A stretch of 64,000 nucleotides of DNA. Origin: Montifringilla adamsi (Eukaryota > Chordata > Aves > Passeriformes > Passeridae). The stretch spans positions 124,001 to 188,000 of the forward strand of contig JAGGNK010015558.1 in assembly GCA_017590115.1 (NCBI GenBank). Direction: 5' to 3'. The position numbers were made by a program, and so were the translations under genes. Positions 34,501 through 45,790 of this stretch are shown piece by piece. The notes beneath the pieces were generated by a model that saw only the letters and a program-made list of their open reading frames with translations, ran no database searches and had not been told where the DNA came from. The number at the start of each line of letters is the position of its first letter. The stretch's first letter is position 1.

Positions 34501-37500
34501 TAAACTTCTCTTTGGTTTGGAAGACTTCCTTGAACTTATTTTCCCCAGCTGAAGGGGAAAATAAAGAAGAAAAGAGTAGAAGAATCTAACATTTCTGCCT
34601 GTCTTCTTAAACTACTGATTAAGTCAAGAGGAGTTTTGTCCCTGCAGAAGGGTTAGGTCATGAGGAAGCACTGGTAAGTTGATTAGTGCTCTTCAGACAG
34701 ATATTGGCAGGTGTCAGTATTGTACAGCATTTCCTTGCCCTATTGTGTCCCAGTGAGAGGAGGAAAAGCTGGACAGAGAACGATTAAGAATTTGTATCAA
34801 ATGGAAAAGTGAATGAACCATCTACAAAGACAAGATGTTGTGGCAGAATATAAAAACTATCTCACAGGAAAACCAGAACAGGATAAAACAAAGCAAACAA
34901 ACCCACCACCAACAAAAACAACAAACAAAAAACCGGTACTCATTCTCCATGCACAGGCATTTCTGTGGAGTTCTAAAAATTGTAGGGATTCTATGACAGT
35001 GGAAAAAAAAAAGGATTTGCTGACTCTGTCTAGCAAGTGGACTTTGAAACCCAAGTGAAAGAAAGGTAAAACACAATAATAAAACATGGGCTGTTACACC
35101 AGATGCTCACAGGTGACTGGAATTCTTAAAAAGAAACTGTGACATACAATAAATTGTTTGTTTAATTTATTGCTGGGGACCAGGATCCTGCCAGTGCTGA
35201 AAGATAACAAGCAACTTTGCATTTACAACATATATGAAATAAGGAAGACAATTCTCTCTGCTGCAGGGGTAATAAAAATAGAGGAAACCATTCACCAGTG
35301 CAAAGTTACTGTGTGTGACTGTGTGCAAATCAGGACTTGTGGCCATCACCCTCTGGTCTGTTGCATGCAAACAGCTGCCCTGTTGGTTTTGCTGGTACTC
35401 TGTGTATCTGCAGTGATTCATTCATTCATATGAGCCTTGTTCTTGGCACAGCAAAACCAGGCCAAATATGCATTGCATGCTCATTTTGGCGTCTATCATA
35501 TCTTTCATCTATAGTTTCAGATTGCTGACAAATAACAAACGGGGTTATTGCAATATTTATTGAATTTTTTAATGCCCTTAGATCTTAAAAGCATATAGGG
35601 AATAAAAAAAGAGTAAGTGCCAGACATGAAGGAGTGATCTGATATTCATTATTGACTTCTGCTTGGATTTCCCTAGCCAGTCCTCAAGTTTCCAACACAT
35701 TCTGTAACAGATCAGGCTCCATACACTTCTCAGAGAAGTCTGCCTAGGGAGCACCACAAGGGCAATTTCTGCCATCATGGTTCTTCACTAAAAGTTTTTA
35801 AAGAAAGGTACCTCTCTCTCCTTGCACCAAACATAAAGATGTTGGGTCTTCTTCCTCAGCAAATGCCAACACTCAAGAGGTGACATGAGAATCTGGGAGA
35901 AGATTTAACTCATCAGACAAGGTCAATTGTACATGTTGGCCCTAGACAAAACTGAGAACCACTGTCAATCATGAATCATAGGCACAAAGTTTTTTGGTGG
36001 AGAAGTAGACTGAAATGTATGATGTTTGGGATAAGTGTCCAGGAAGAGGATTCAAGAGAAATCTAATCCTGAAGTGAACAATGTGCAGGGATATATAGCA
36101 ATGGGCAGTCTACTTGGGGTAAATAAAAATCACAGATTCCCAACAAAATCTTCAGACTGCAACACAATAAAGAATGAAAGCTGACAGAAACAAGGGAGGC
36201 ACCAGTCTGTTTGGACTGAAATCCAAAATTCAGCCCAAATTGTCCAGGTTTCCTCTACAGTGCATGTACACCTAATGAGAGGAATAAGAAGAGGGCCTAA
36301 GCAGTTACAAGAACTGAACACTGAAGTGGCTCACAAAGAATACTAGAGACAGGGGAGTACCTATCCAGCCTTTTGCTGTTTAAGCACCTGATGGACATAT
36401 CTGTAGGAAACTGTCTTCACCTGCATAGGCAATATGGCCTAACACCGCCTATGGATCATATTATACATACACGGAGTATGAGGTTGCCTCAGGTGAAGAA
36501 AATCTTATCTTGGCTATATAGTTAAAAAAAATCTAAAGAAAAGAATTGCAGCATTTTCTCTGGAAGTAGGAAGGATGGCTTCACTTCCTTAGCACAGTGA
36601 CTGTTGGCTCTAACCTGCATCTTCCTTATCCATAAAATCACCAACATTTCTTATTCTAGCTATGTGGAGTGAAGAATGTAGGTTAACACAGTGAGTAAGC
36701 ACTGCTCAGCCCTCATGAATAGCATCACTTGGAAGGCATAGGAGTTCTGGGGCTTTGAGTCCACTTCTGAGATATTAAAATCAAAAGCATTAAGTTAGAA
36801 ATATTAGCAGAACGGGAAGCAGGTACCAGAAGCATAACTGAGTGCCTGAAAATAAAGGATCAAGAGCTGTACTCCCCTTGCACTGGCTGTGCAGATCACA
36901 TTAAGAAGGGCAATGGCTTAGATATTCTCATGACAAATGGGAAACATAGATTTCATTTTAAAATTTTCAGCCTCTGAGACTGAGAAGGACATTGAACTCA
37001 GGTATTTCACTTCTGTCACACTGTTACATATATAATGAGTTCCATCATTCAGTCCTGTATTTCAAGCTGGCACCTGGCAACATACTTCATCCAAAATAAA
37101 TAGATCCAAAGTCAGATCTTCCTGGTGTCTCTTAGATGAGCTTAGAATTCCCGTGTTCTCATGGGTCATATAGGAAAGTGCTGGTTAGGGACAAAACTGG
37201 CAAGAATTTATATTAATATTTCAGTGTGAAACTGAAGTCTCAGGATTGCATTCATCAGCCCTTGGGGAGGGAAAGAAGAAAGAGAAAGACTGGGTAGTCT
37301 TTCTTAAGAAAAATTATACAGAGGCACCCTTAAAGATGGCAAACCCTCCTACATATCCAGTGAAGCCTGGTATTGGCCTGGACACGCTGGTTTCCAGATT
37401 TTCAACAAATTTGTGTAAGAGTGATGGTCTTAGGGTTTAGAGTAAAATGATTTATAGTAGGCATGTAAATTTCTACAGATGTTACACAGCAGCCTAGTTA

Positions 37501-39743
37501 GAATTTTGTGAGACCCAGTGGGCATTGAGTTCTTTCTCAGCCCTTTCTAAATAGCATTGTATACTACCCCAAGAGATTGCACAAATTGTCCAATGTTACA
37601 CAACAGGACAGTGATGGTAAGACAATTCTAAGCATTAGTATGTGTTGCTTCTTCTTTCAAAAAGGTGAAATCTGGGCCTAAGAGTTTTGTATGTACTATT
37701 TCTGAGCTAGAAGAAAAGCAATCTTTACTAAATAGTCTCTTTATAAAGACCCAAGATACCATCATCATAGAACTTTTTTTTTTCTTCCAGCTAAAACAGG
37801 AGGATTGAGCCTTAAAGTATCTTTGTTAAACTAGTTAATAGATTATTGTCCAAAATAAACATATTTCAGTAAGTGCAAGGCTGTTTCTTCCTCCCTCTTT
37901 CTGTCTTTTGTTCAACTTCAGCTCAGCTATTTATGATTCATTTCATGAGCCACTAGGTTTTCTCTAAAGGCACTAAAAAGGGCCAGAGCTATCAAACAGT
38001 TTTAGTGACTAGTGCCAACAAGGAACTGTTTTCCTCCATGCTATAAAGCAGGCACTGTCAATAGACTACAACCGGCAATAAACTATTAAAAAAGGAATTT
38101 ATGATGGCTACTTATTATCCTCCTGAAATAATGTTGTTACAAGGCTGCCCTTTCCAGTCCTCCACAAGGATCACATGGCAAGTGCCTAACAAAGGGAAAG
38201 GCCCAGATCTGCAGGGACTGTCTACAAAGAGCCCAGGAATTGCCCCATGTTATGTGGGCAAACACACCACACTAGCAGCAGAGAAATTGTCCCACACTAG
38301 ACTTGGGCTTGTTACAAACGAGCATTTGATTTAAGGTGGGGCCTTAATTAACTTATATCTAGAACATGTTGCATTGTTTTAAGAGCTAAATATCAAATTA
38401 TGAAGGAATGTCTATTATTGTTTAGCAAGGAATTGGGAAACCACAAGGATAAAATAAGAAATGGCAAAATCTCAAATGCAATCAGATCTGCCTCTTATTT
38501 TAGATTTATAAAAACCCCCTAATTCTAGTTCTTTTCTGTTCCTCTCCAACTCTATAACAGGCTTTCTTCTTTGCTGAAATGTCTGTCTCTGTTAAGTTGA
38601 CATTTGACTATGACACTGATCTGTAATTGCTATAAATTGTGGTATACCGCTTGCATTAATAGAGTTACCCTATCTTACTCCAATTAATGAAATGTTGCCT
38701 TCAATAAATATTTTAGAAACAAGGAAATGATACAATTTAAACTTCAGTGTCATTTGGATTGACTTCTTGTGGTCTGGACCTTCATGCCGTGTGCCCCTTG
38801 AATCCTCAGTATGTCAGACTGGAGATGTACAGACTGTGGTCAAGGCTGAAGGCACAGGCCTGAAAGGATGTCTCCTAAGAGCAAGTGGGTCTCAGGAATG
38901 ACAGAGATGGTCCTAAAGGTGTGTAGAAAGAAAAAAGGTGTGCCTTGAAGAGCTTAAGAGAAAAGAAACGTTTTCATCCAGAGAAGGGAGGGCTAGGTTG
39001 AGGTGAGAAATAGAAGGAAACTGAGGTGTGGCAAAATGGGCTGGAAGGACACCATTACTGAGATTTGGATTAAAACAAAACAAAACAAAACAGACAAAAC
39101 CAACTACATAAAACAAAAACACCCCAACCAACTACTAGAATACATTTGCAGCATTAGGATTTCTCAATGTCCTGATCACTTGCAGTAGAGTTATCAGGAG
39201 GGGGTGTTCTCTTTCCCATGTTGCTGCAAAAGAGTAGTTTCCTTATATTATGTTTCTGAACAGTGCATCTGGAGGAGAGATGATGTTATTTAATAGCAGA
39301 TTTTATTCTGAGAACACAACACATTCTCAGCAAGGGACTATTTTTAAATCCAGTTTTATTAATTTTATGAACTCCAAAAAAAGAATGTACACAGCAGAAA
39401 ATCATTAAATACCACATATAGAGACCTCAGATGAAAAATAACCATTTTTAATAAGAGAAGTTTTTTACAAATAGTATCTGTATGGTAACAGCACGGGTGA
39501 GCAAGAGTTAAACTTCTGCTGAGACTATAACACTGAGTTTGCAATGTTTTCCTTTATTATTTCTCAACAAAAGAGACAGTCCTGCCTGTGATTGTCTCTC
39601 ACTGGCTTCTTGACTTTACTCAGTTATAATCGTATCTCTAAAGTGAGAGGAACAATAATTAAAATACTGAGTCCATGAGAAGCCATAAATCCTGCAAAAC
39701 CACTGAAGTTGCTCACTTCAATCTCCAAATGCCTGTTTACATC

Positions 39744-39825
39744 AAAGAAGAAGAAAGAAGAAGAAGAAGAAGAAGAAGAAGAAGAAGAAGAAGAAGAAGA
39801 AGAAGAAGAAGAAGAAGAAGAAGAA
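39744..39825. repeat. (GAA)n trinucleotide repeat, about 27 units
   Basis: An almost pure GAA/AGA tract of about 80 bases has one early interruption (AAAGAAG). Strongly asymmetric purine strands of this kind can form triplexes. The long poly-Arg and poly-Ser frames across it are artefacts of the repeat. Confidence 0.95.
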
Positions 39826-40250
39826 TTCACATTCTATTTCCACAGCACCTTCTGCCCCTTGTGACACTCCCATGGTCTGCAAGCAGAGAGCCAAGGCATG
39901 GAGGGGGAGCGCAGCCAGTGGCTGGCCACACAGAATATTCACCCCTTCCCTGTGAACCCCTGCAGTGAAGTATGGTCATTAATCATTATTTTGGCTCTTT
40001 TTTATCAGCATATGAATGGTCTGAAGTGAAACCACCACCTTTCACTGAGCCCTGAGAGGATTGCAGCAAAAGAAAAACAAGACCTTTAAAATTTATGGTT
40101 TAGCAGCATTTTTTAAGCGAAAGGCTTTGGAGGCAAGTAAAAAAGAAAAGTGTGTAAGTGTGCACGAACAGAGAGAACCATTTAATTAAAAGCATGAAAG
40201 ACTACGTTAATTCCTGCTTTTTGGTAACATATGCCTATCCTATAATTGCC
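39826..40250. other. Sequence between the GAA repeat and the CpG-rich block
   Basis: AT-rich sequence without a recognised gene or repeat. Confidence 0.4.
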
Positions 40251-42100
40251 TGTAAATAGCCACTGCAAAAGCAGCTCGGATTAGTGGGTTTTCTGGATGA
40301 GGGATGGAAACTCTGGCGAGTTCAGCTGTCGAAATCTTACACGAACTAGCACTGTATGGGAACAGTGGCAGGGGGGGCGGGGGAGCGGAGTGAAAAAGGG
40401 AGCGGTGGGTAAGGGAAATTAAAAACAAAAGCCAAAAACCCCAAAACCCCCTAAACCTATAGAATCTCCGGCTTGCAGGGACATTTTTCTAATTATCACC
40501 GTGGCAAGGTACTGTTCCGTGCTTCCAAAGCCAAGTTCTCCCTCACCAGCACGGATTTTGCACCCTCACAAATGTTCTCCACTTCCGTCCCTTCCTCTCT
40601 CCCTCCCTCCCTACTTTCCTCCCTCCCTCCCTTTCTCCCTCCCTCACTCTCCGATCTTTCCACGGGTTTGTACAAATCACCCACAAAAATGCCCCCGGGT
40701 GTCGCTTCGCTGTGCTCGGAGCCGGCGGGCGAAGGGGGTTGTACCAGAGGTAACCGCTCCCGCCGCTCGGCCACGGCTCCTCCGTGGCACAGACAGCAAA
40801 AGCCGCTCTTTCTGGGCCACCCCATGTCCTCCACAAGGGCGATAGGATACAGGTATTCTAAGGCTAGACAAATGTATCACACTAAAATCTGTTTAGTGCT
40901 CTCTGGTTCTTTTAAATTTTTTTTTTCTTTTTTCTTTTTTTTTTCCTGTTGATAGGTAGCCCTGTGCCAGGCTCCTTGGTAAGGCGCCGCACATTTTAGG
41001 ACACAGCCGCAGCGCGGTCCGCGGGAGAGGGTCGGAGGAGGACAAAAAGCAGGGGTGTGCCCACTGGGACCCCTGAGGATACCCTCACAAGTCCGCTGAC
41101 CCCAGAGCGGACATAGCTGAAGTCCCGCAGAGGCGAGGTCCCCTCCAGCATCCGCCGCCGCAGAGTCCGGGTGGAGGCGGAGAGCTCGGGGCTGAGGGTC
41201 TCTTCCCCGGAGCCACCGCACCGGTGTCCCCGAGGGGCTGGCGGAGCCGTCGGTAACGGCGCGCTGAGGATGCGAGCGGCTCCGCGGGGGAGTGACAGCA
41301 AAGAGAGTTCCGTGAGCCCCTCGGGAAGGTGGGGGGCTGCGGAGGGGCGGCGTTCTGATTTCTCAGCCGTTTTATTAATAATAACGCTTTAATGCTTTGG
41401 TTACAGCACATTCATCCTTCACGGTATCTTGCGCCTGGCTGATTTTATGAGGGACTGAACCGCGATACAGGGATTTACACTGAATAGTTCTTATTGTCCA
41501 GTCTGATGTATTAAACCACGCCAAGTTTCATGGCTACATCGACAACTCGTTTCAGGCACAAATATTGGGATGTCAAGCTGTCACAAATTCCATCCCCTTC
41601 TCTGACCTGCGTCCATGCTATCGCGCTGGGACAACGGCGGATGCTCGGGAAAATATTTGTTCCTGAAAATTCATCACCCGCACTTTCCCCTCGACCTCCG
41701 CCGGCCGCGTGTGAGCACCCGAGAGCGGGGAGCGTGGCACCGCCACCTCGGTCCCCGCCTCCCTCCGGCACTGCTGCGACTCCCATCGGCTCCCCGCCGG
41801 CAGCCGCCGCGCCGGAGAGCCGCGTCCTCGGTGTGAGCTGTCTCCGCTTCCTGAAAGGCACCGCCGGGCGCTTCTGCCGTACGTGCGGCACCGGGCAGAC
41901 CGGAGAGCAGCGGGGCAGGCAAACCTCCTCTGTGGCATCTGACGGCGAAAATTTGGTTTTGAGTTTTCCGTTATCTATTGGCTGGGATAATGCATATAGG
42001 GGAAGCTTTCGATATAACGCTCCTTTCGCTCACTGTAAATCCTACGTGTTGCAGTCAAGTTCTTACCAGCTGGGAGGGCCAGAGCAGTAAAATCCATCAA
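40250..42100. promoter_or_regulatory. Cluster of CpG islands (left half of the CpG-rich block)
   Basis: Dense CpG occurs at about 40690-40800, 40980-41370 and 41620-41930, with a CCCT-rich pyrimidine tract at about 40590-40655 between lower-CpG parts. Reading frames of 100-186 residues occur here, including 41530-42090. Their composition is simple Pro/Ala/Arg/Ser-rich and none resembles a known protein, so they are by-products of GC-rich DNA. Multiple islands at the edge of a gene desert are typical of a developmental regulator such as FOXD1, the next gene by synteny. Assignment to FOXD1 is inference. Confidence 0.55.
40591..40655. repeat. (CCCT)n-rich homopyrimidine tract
   Basis: About 65 bases are almost only C and T, built from CCCT and CCTT units. 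They lie just before a CpG island. Confidence 0.9.
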
Positions 42101-45100
42101 TTCTGTTTCATCATAAATCAAGTTTATGAACTGTAGTACAAGGTATATAACTCTGGAAGCTGGACTTTTTTGGTGGTGAATGGCTGTTGAAATATTCGAC
42201 TGTGACATGGTCAAATTCTCTTTTCCACCTAAAACTTGACATAAACTCATTCTTATAGTTATCAGCGCGTCTTGCTTAATTTGAAAGAATATCACCTGGC
42301 ATAAATTGCATTAGACAAACAGAGAAAAAGTTTAAAAAAGTTAAAAAGTAAAACTCGCAGTGTAACGTTTAGAATAAAACCCCCAGGTACTGATAATGCC
42401 TACGGTTCTGATCTGCATATTTGTAACCAGCAGGGTGCAGGAGCCTGACCGTGACACACTGTCACGCAGTGGTAGTCAAAGAATAAGTGACCTCGTTTTA
42501 AAAGGAAATGCAAACGTACCCGTCCAAATTTCGTTTTTCTAAGGCCACTTTCCTCCCTCTCTATCTTTGTAATAAGCACAACAAGATCAGAAGTATGCCC
42601 GAGCAAGACAAATGGCATTCCAGTCTTATCTCCTCCTTGCTTTTAATTTCTTACTGCTTTATTCTAGAGCTTCTTAGGAGCAGAGAAGCTGAAGGAACAA
42701 ACCCGTGGTGTCCTCTCATTTGTGCTCGGATGCTGATTTGCAGTAGATTGAGAGGACTGTTGTTCCTCCCCTAAAATTCAGAGTACCATCTACACCGAAG
42801 TTCAGTGTTTCCTGTTTGGGGTTTGATCGCCCGCTAGGTAGGAAGGTTGCCCAGCAATATCTGGAGAAGGGTAGCTTACTGCATTATTTGCTGTCAGTGT
42901 TTTCATGCCTATGGTTATGATTTCTAATTATTTTTCAGAACGAACTATGGCATTTAGCAAGACACTGAGGATTGTTACGATTATATTCACAACCACGAAT
43001 ATTGTACGAACTACCAAGAAAATGTATCGATACAGTAGCAGAGAACACAGTATTACGGCAGCATAATAGAAGATTTGGGTAGACTTCTGTGACTCCCGGC
43101 AGTCAGAACAGGGTCTCTATCAGGGCTCTTCAGCTTGTCAAAACTTGTCTAATCAAAGGAAGTGAAAGTGAGGAAGAAAAGAGTTGGGATTTCGCCATGT
43201 AACTTTGGAGATGGGAGACGGGTTAGGGATCGAATCACGCCTGTGAGATTGCAGCGGGTATTTGGGCTAGGAAGTAACACCGGTAAGCTGTTATTTTTTC
43301 TCAATAGAAAACACCCAAAAGATTCTTGTGAGAAACAGCTGTCAAGATCTTACCCCTGGGGAAAGAAGAAAAGAAACCACACGCCGCACGCCCACACACT
43401 ACCGCATATAAATAGCGATCTGTTATGTGATCCAGGACTCTCGAAGAGGTGTCTCGTACACTTAAAACAATTCAGAGATACTTTAAACTTAAATATTGTT
43501 TGGTTCAATAATTGTTTCATTTTCCCATCCATAGGTATCTGTAGCCGATATCAAAAACTACGAAGATGTGCTGCATCTCTCCCCGTGAGACCGGGCTTGC
43601 ATTTTGTCTTGTAATGTAATTATTTCAATGTTTCTGCATTCGAACTTCCACCCATTATTTTTGTGCAGCTGAAGAAAGAGAGCAACAATTTTTAAAAACC
43701 CCAAGGATGCCCTCGCTAGCATTGACCGTATGTGAAAAAAACATATTTCCCTCCAGAGTTTGCTATCCTGACTCTTGCGTGGGGCTGCGGTGTTGCCGGT
43801 GTGGACAGCGTAGGCGAAGGCACGGCGAGGCAGAGGCAGCCTGCCCAGCGTGGTGCTGCGCCTGCCTCGGCTTGGGGGAAATGGGAGCACGGATGTGGGC
43901 AATTTACATGCTTACTTGTTTTGGAGCTCTGGAAACAGACTGTAATTTTATATATCCTTAATACTTTTTTTGGTCAAGTATAGACTGTCCCTCTATGAAG
44001 ACAGATTTAGATTAGCTCCTAAGAATGCATAAAATCCGGGAAAAAACGGAAAGAAAAATTACTGTCATTTGTAAGTTTGTCTTAACCCTGTAAAATAAGA
44101 TCGGGAGTTAAAAACCCTCACGTTATTTCTCGGTGTATTCTGAAGTCGCCCAGCTTCCACGTGTTTGGGATTTTGCAAGGAAGTATCAAGATTTACTTTC
44201 TTTTTTCTCTCTCTTTTTTTTTTCCTTTTTTCTTTTTTTTCCTCCCTTTTTTCCCCCTCTTTTTTTTTCTCCCTTTCCCCCCCCCCCCCTTTTTTTTGTC
44301 CTTTTCTTAACGCAGCTGACCTCTAGCAGTGGAGTCTGCTCTGCTTGAATTAGATATGTTACCGTTTTCCATCCTCGCCTTTTATTTCCTGTCACCCTTT
44401 AGACCAATTTTGTACAATAATCCGTGTTCCAATTCAGCTTGCAGTAGTACCACTTCACCTATGACAGTTCTACGAAATGCATCTTGATTTATGTTTGCAA
44501 AGCGGCTCTACCACAGCAGTGGTTCTGCTGCTTAAGATCTAGTTTACGAAACACTCTTGTGGTGCCTCATTTTTCTTCTGGAGTAATACAGCTCCATTTT
44601 CTTCACAGACGAGACATCATAACTTTGCCTTACTTCCCCATTGGAAAAGCAAAGCATTTGCCTGTTCTTTTATTGTTCAACGTCTTAATCTATTGTATAG
44701 ACCATTAACACACGAATATAATCAGTTCAGAAGTTCATCTGTTGCGATTAGGCCAGCAGAGTGCTGGCTGAGCCGATCCTGATGCGAGCCAGAAGAAGTA
44801 GACAGGACCAGGCGAGAGAGAGAAGGCGACCGGGAATAGCTTTATTAGATAAATGTATTAATCTGGATCCCAGCTGTATTTGCAGTGTTTTCCAAGATTC
44901 CTTTCAGAAATCATTCTAGTCGGATGTGGGTTTCCCTAATTAATCACTCATGCCGTTGTATACATTACAGCTCAAGAGTGTAATTTTAGTCAGTTGTTTT
45001 GAAGCGCGTTACTGTTCCCATCTGATCCGCATTTGTCGATTAAGCGTACAAGGAAGGTAACACTTGTAGATAGGAGTCCCGATACGGGCTCCCCGCGGCA

Positions 45101-45178
45101 CCCGGGCACCGCCCGCCCCCGCCGCCGCTCGGGCCTGTCCCGGCGGGGCTGGGGCGGCCCGGAGCGGGGCTGGCCGCG
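42100..45178. promoter_or_regulatory. CpG-retaining, repeat-free non-coding block left of the gap
   Basis: The base composition is moderate to AT-rich, yet CpG dinucleotides stay common (for example 42950-43300 and 43760-43890), unlike the surrounding desert. This suggests sequence kept unmethylated in the germ line. No transposable element was recognised in about 3 kb. A homopyrimidine run interrupts it at 44197-44298. The segment 44740-45060 includes CCCTAATTAATCACTCATGC and other homeobox-type strings. I read the block as a candidate regulatory domain; no gene is visible. Confidence 0.45.
44197..44298. repeat. Homopyrimidine tract with a C-run
   Basis: About 100 bases are nearly all T and C, including a run of about 14 C at 44277-44290. 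The complementary strand is polypurine. Confidence 0.9.
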
Positions 45179-45360
45179 NNNNNNNNNNNNNNNNNNNNNN
45201 NNNNNNNNNNNNNNNNNNNNNNNNNNNNNNNNNNNNNNNNNNNNNNNNNNNNNAGGGCCTGAGGCGGGGCCGCCCGGCCCCTCCGGCCCCGGCCCGCCCG
45301 GGCCCGCCCCGCCGCACCGCGGGTGCCCGGGGACGTCTCGCTTCATCTGTCACCAGCTCT
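45060..45360. promoter_or_regulatory. GC-rich CpG island core split by an assembly gap
   Basis: Both flanks of the gap are extreme CpG-rich sequence. AT-rich DNA resumes at about 45360. None of the six frames in the flanks resembles FOXD1 or another forkhead protein. The island could be the edge of a single-exon GC-rich gene missing from the assembly, or a stand-alone island. Confidence 0.5.
45179..45253. other. Assembly gap (75 N)
   Basis: Seventy-five unknown bases lie at the GC peak of the block. The true length is unknown, because gap sizes in such sequence are often estimates. Confidence 0.95.
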
Positions 45361-45790
45361 GTTCGCCTGCCCAGCTGTCAAAACAGGGGGTGTCTTTTTC
45401 ATTCCAGCTCACAAAGTACCAGAGGGGAAAGGGGCTTTAATGCCTGTGTTTGGACACAAGCAATTATCCCTAATTATTGTTTTTCTTTTGAGCCTGCCCG
45501 TCCTGCTGGAGAGCCAGCAGATGAGCATGCCCTAATCCTCCCCAGTCGGTTGATCTCAGTGGGTTTTGCGGGACAAACCGGGCGAGAAGGCTTCGTAGCT
45601 TTCATCTCGATGTGAGTTTTGAACTGATTGAAACTCATTGCGATGGAAGAATTAACCTCGGAGCCCAGGCTTTCAATGGCCCCTGATAAGAGATTATACG
45701 TGTTGATGGCAAGCTTTTCTTGGCAAAATGTTTTCAAAGGGCTCGGAGCTGTTAAATCAAAGCCCTATTGAATTGCTGGTAGGCCTCTCA
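45340..45790. promoter_or_regulatory. Candidate conserved enhancer right of the gap
   Basis: Repeat-free sequence with clustered factor-like sites: TGTCA-type TALE sites (CATCTGTCACC and CAGCTGTCAAAAC, about 45343-45382), a homeobox-rich ATCCCTAATTATTG (about 45465-45480) and a bicoid/OTX-type TAATCC (45533-45538). This is motif-level evidence only; conservation was not tested. Confidence 0.35.

Larger units (their letters stand above)
26131..39743. other. Gene desert between the two CpG-rich zones
   Basis: About 13.6 kb with no supported exon and no large interspersed repeat. Minor features are a TGTGA minisatellite (26939-26976), an AT-rich inverted repeat (28486-28518) and a C-rich run at about 34288-34301. 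Several blocks, for example 29450-29700, 34080-34260 and 38560-38720, are rich in homeobox-type ATTA/TAAT strings and free of repeats, as conserved non-coding elements often are. Conservation cannot be judged from one sequence. Confidence 0.5.

Noticed and set aside
39624..39968. Poly-Ser, poly-Arg and poly-Phe frames
   Set aside because: They are direct translations of the GAA repeat.
40473..41411. Overlapping frames of 97-159 codons on both strands
   Set aside because: Shadows of CpG-rich and CCCT-repeat DNA, with no splice context and no similarity.
41530..42090. Open frame of 186 codons in the CpG cluster
   Set aside because: Composition is simple Pro/Ala/Arg/Ser, frames on both strands are equally open, and nothing resembles a known domain. 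GC-rich DNA has few stops by chance.
45033..45440. Open frames spanning the N gap on both strands
   Set aside because: They exist only because N is not read as a stop. The flanking residues do not resemble FOXD1 or any forkhead protein.
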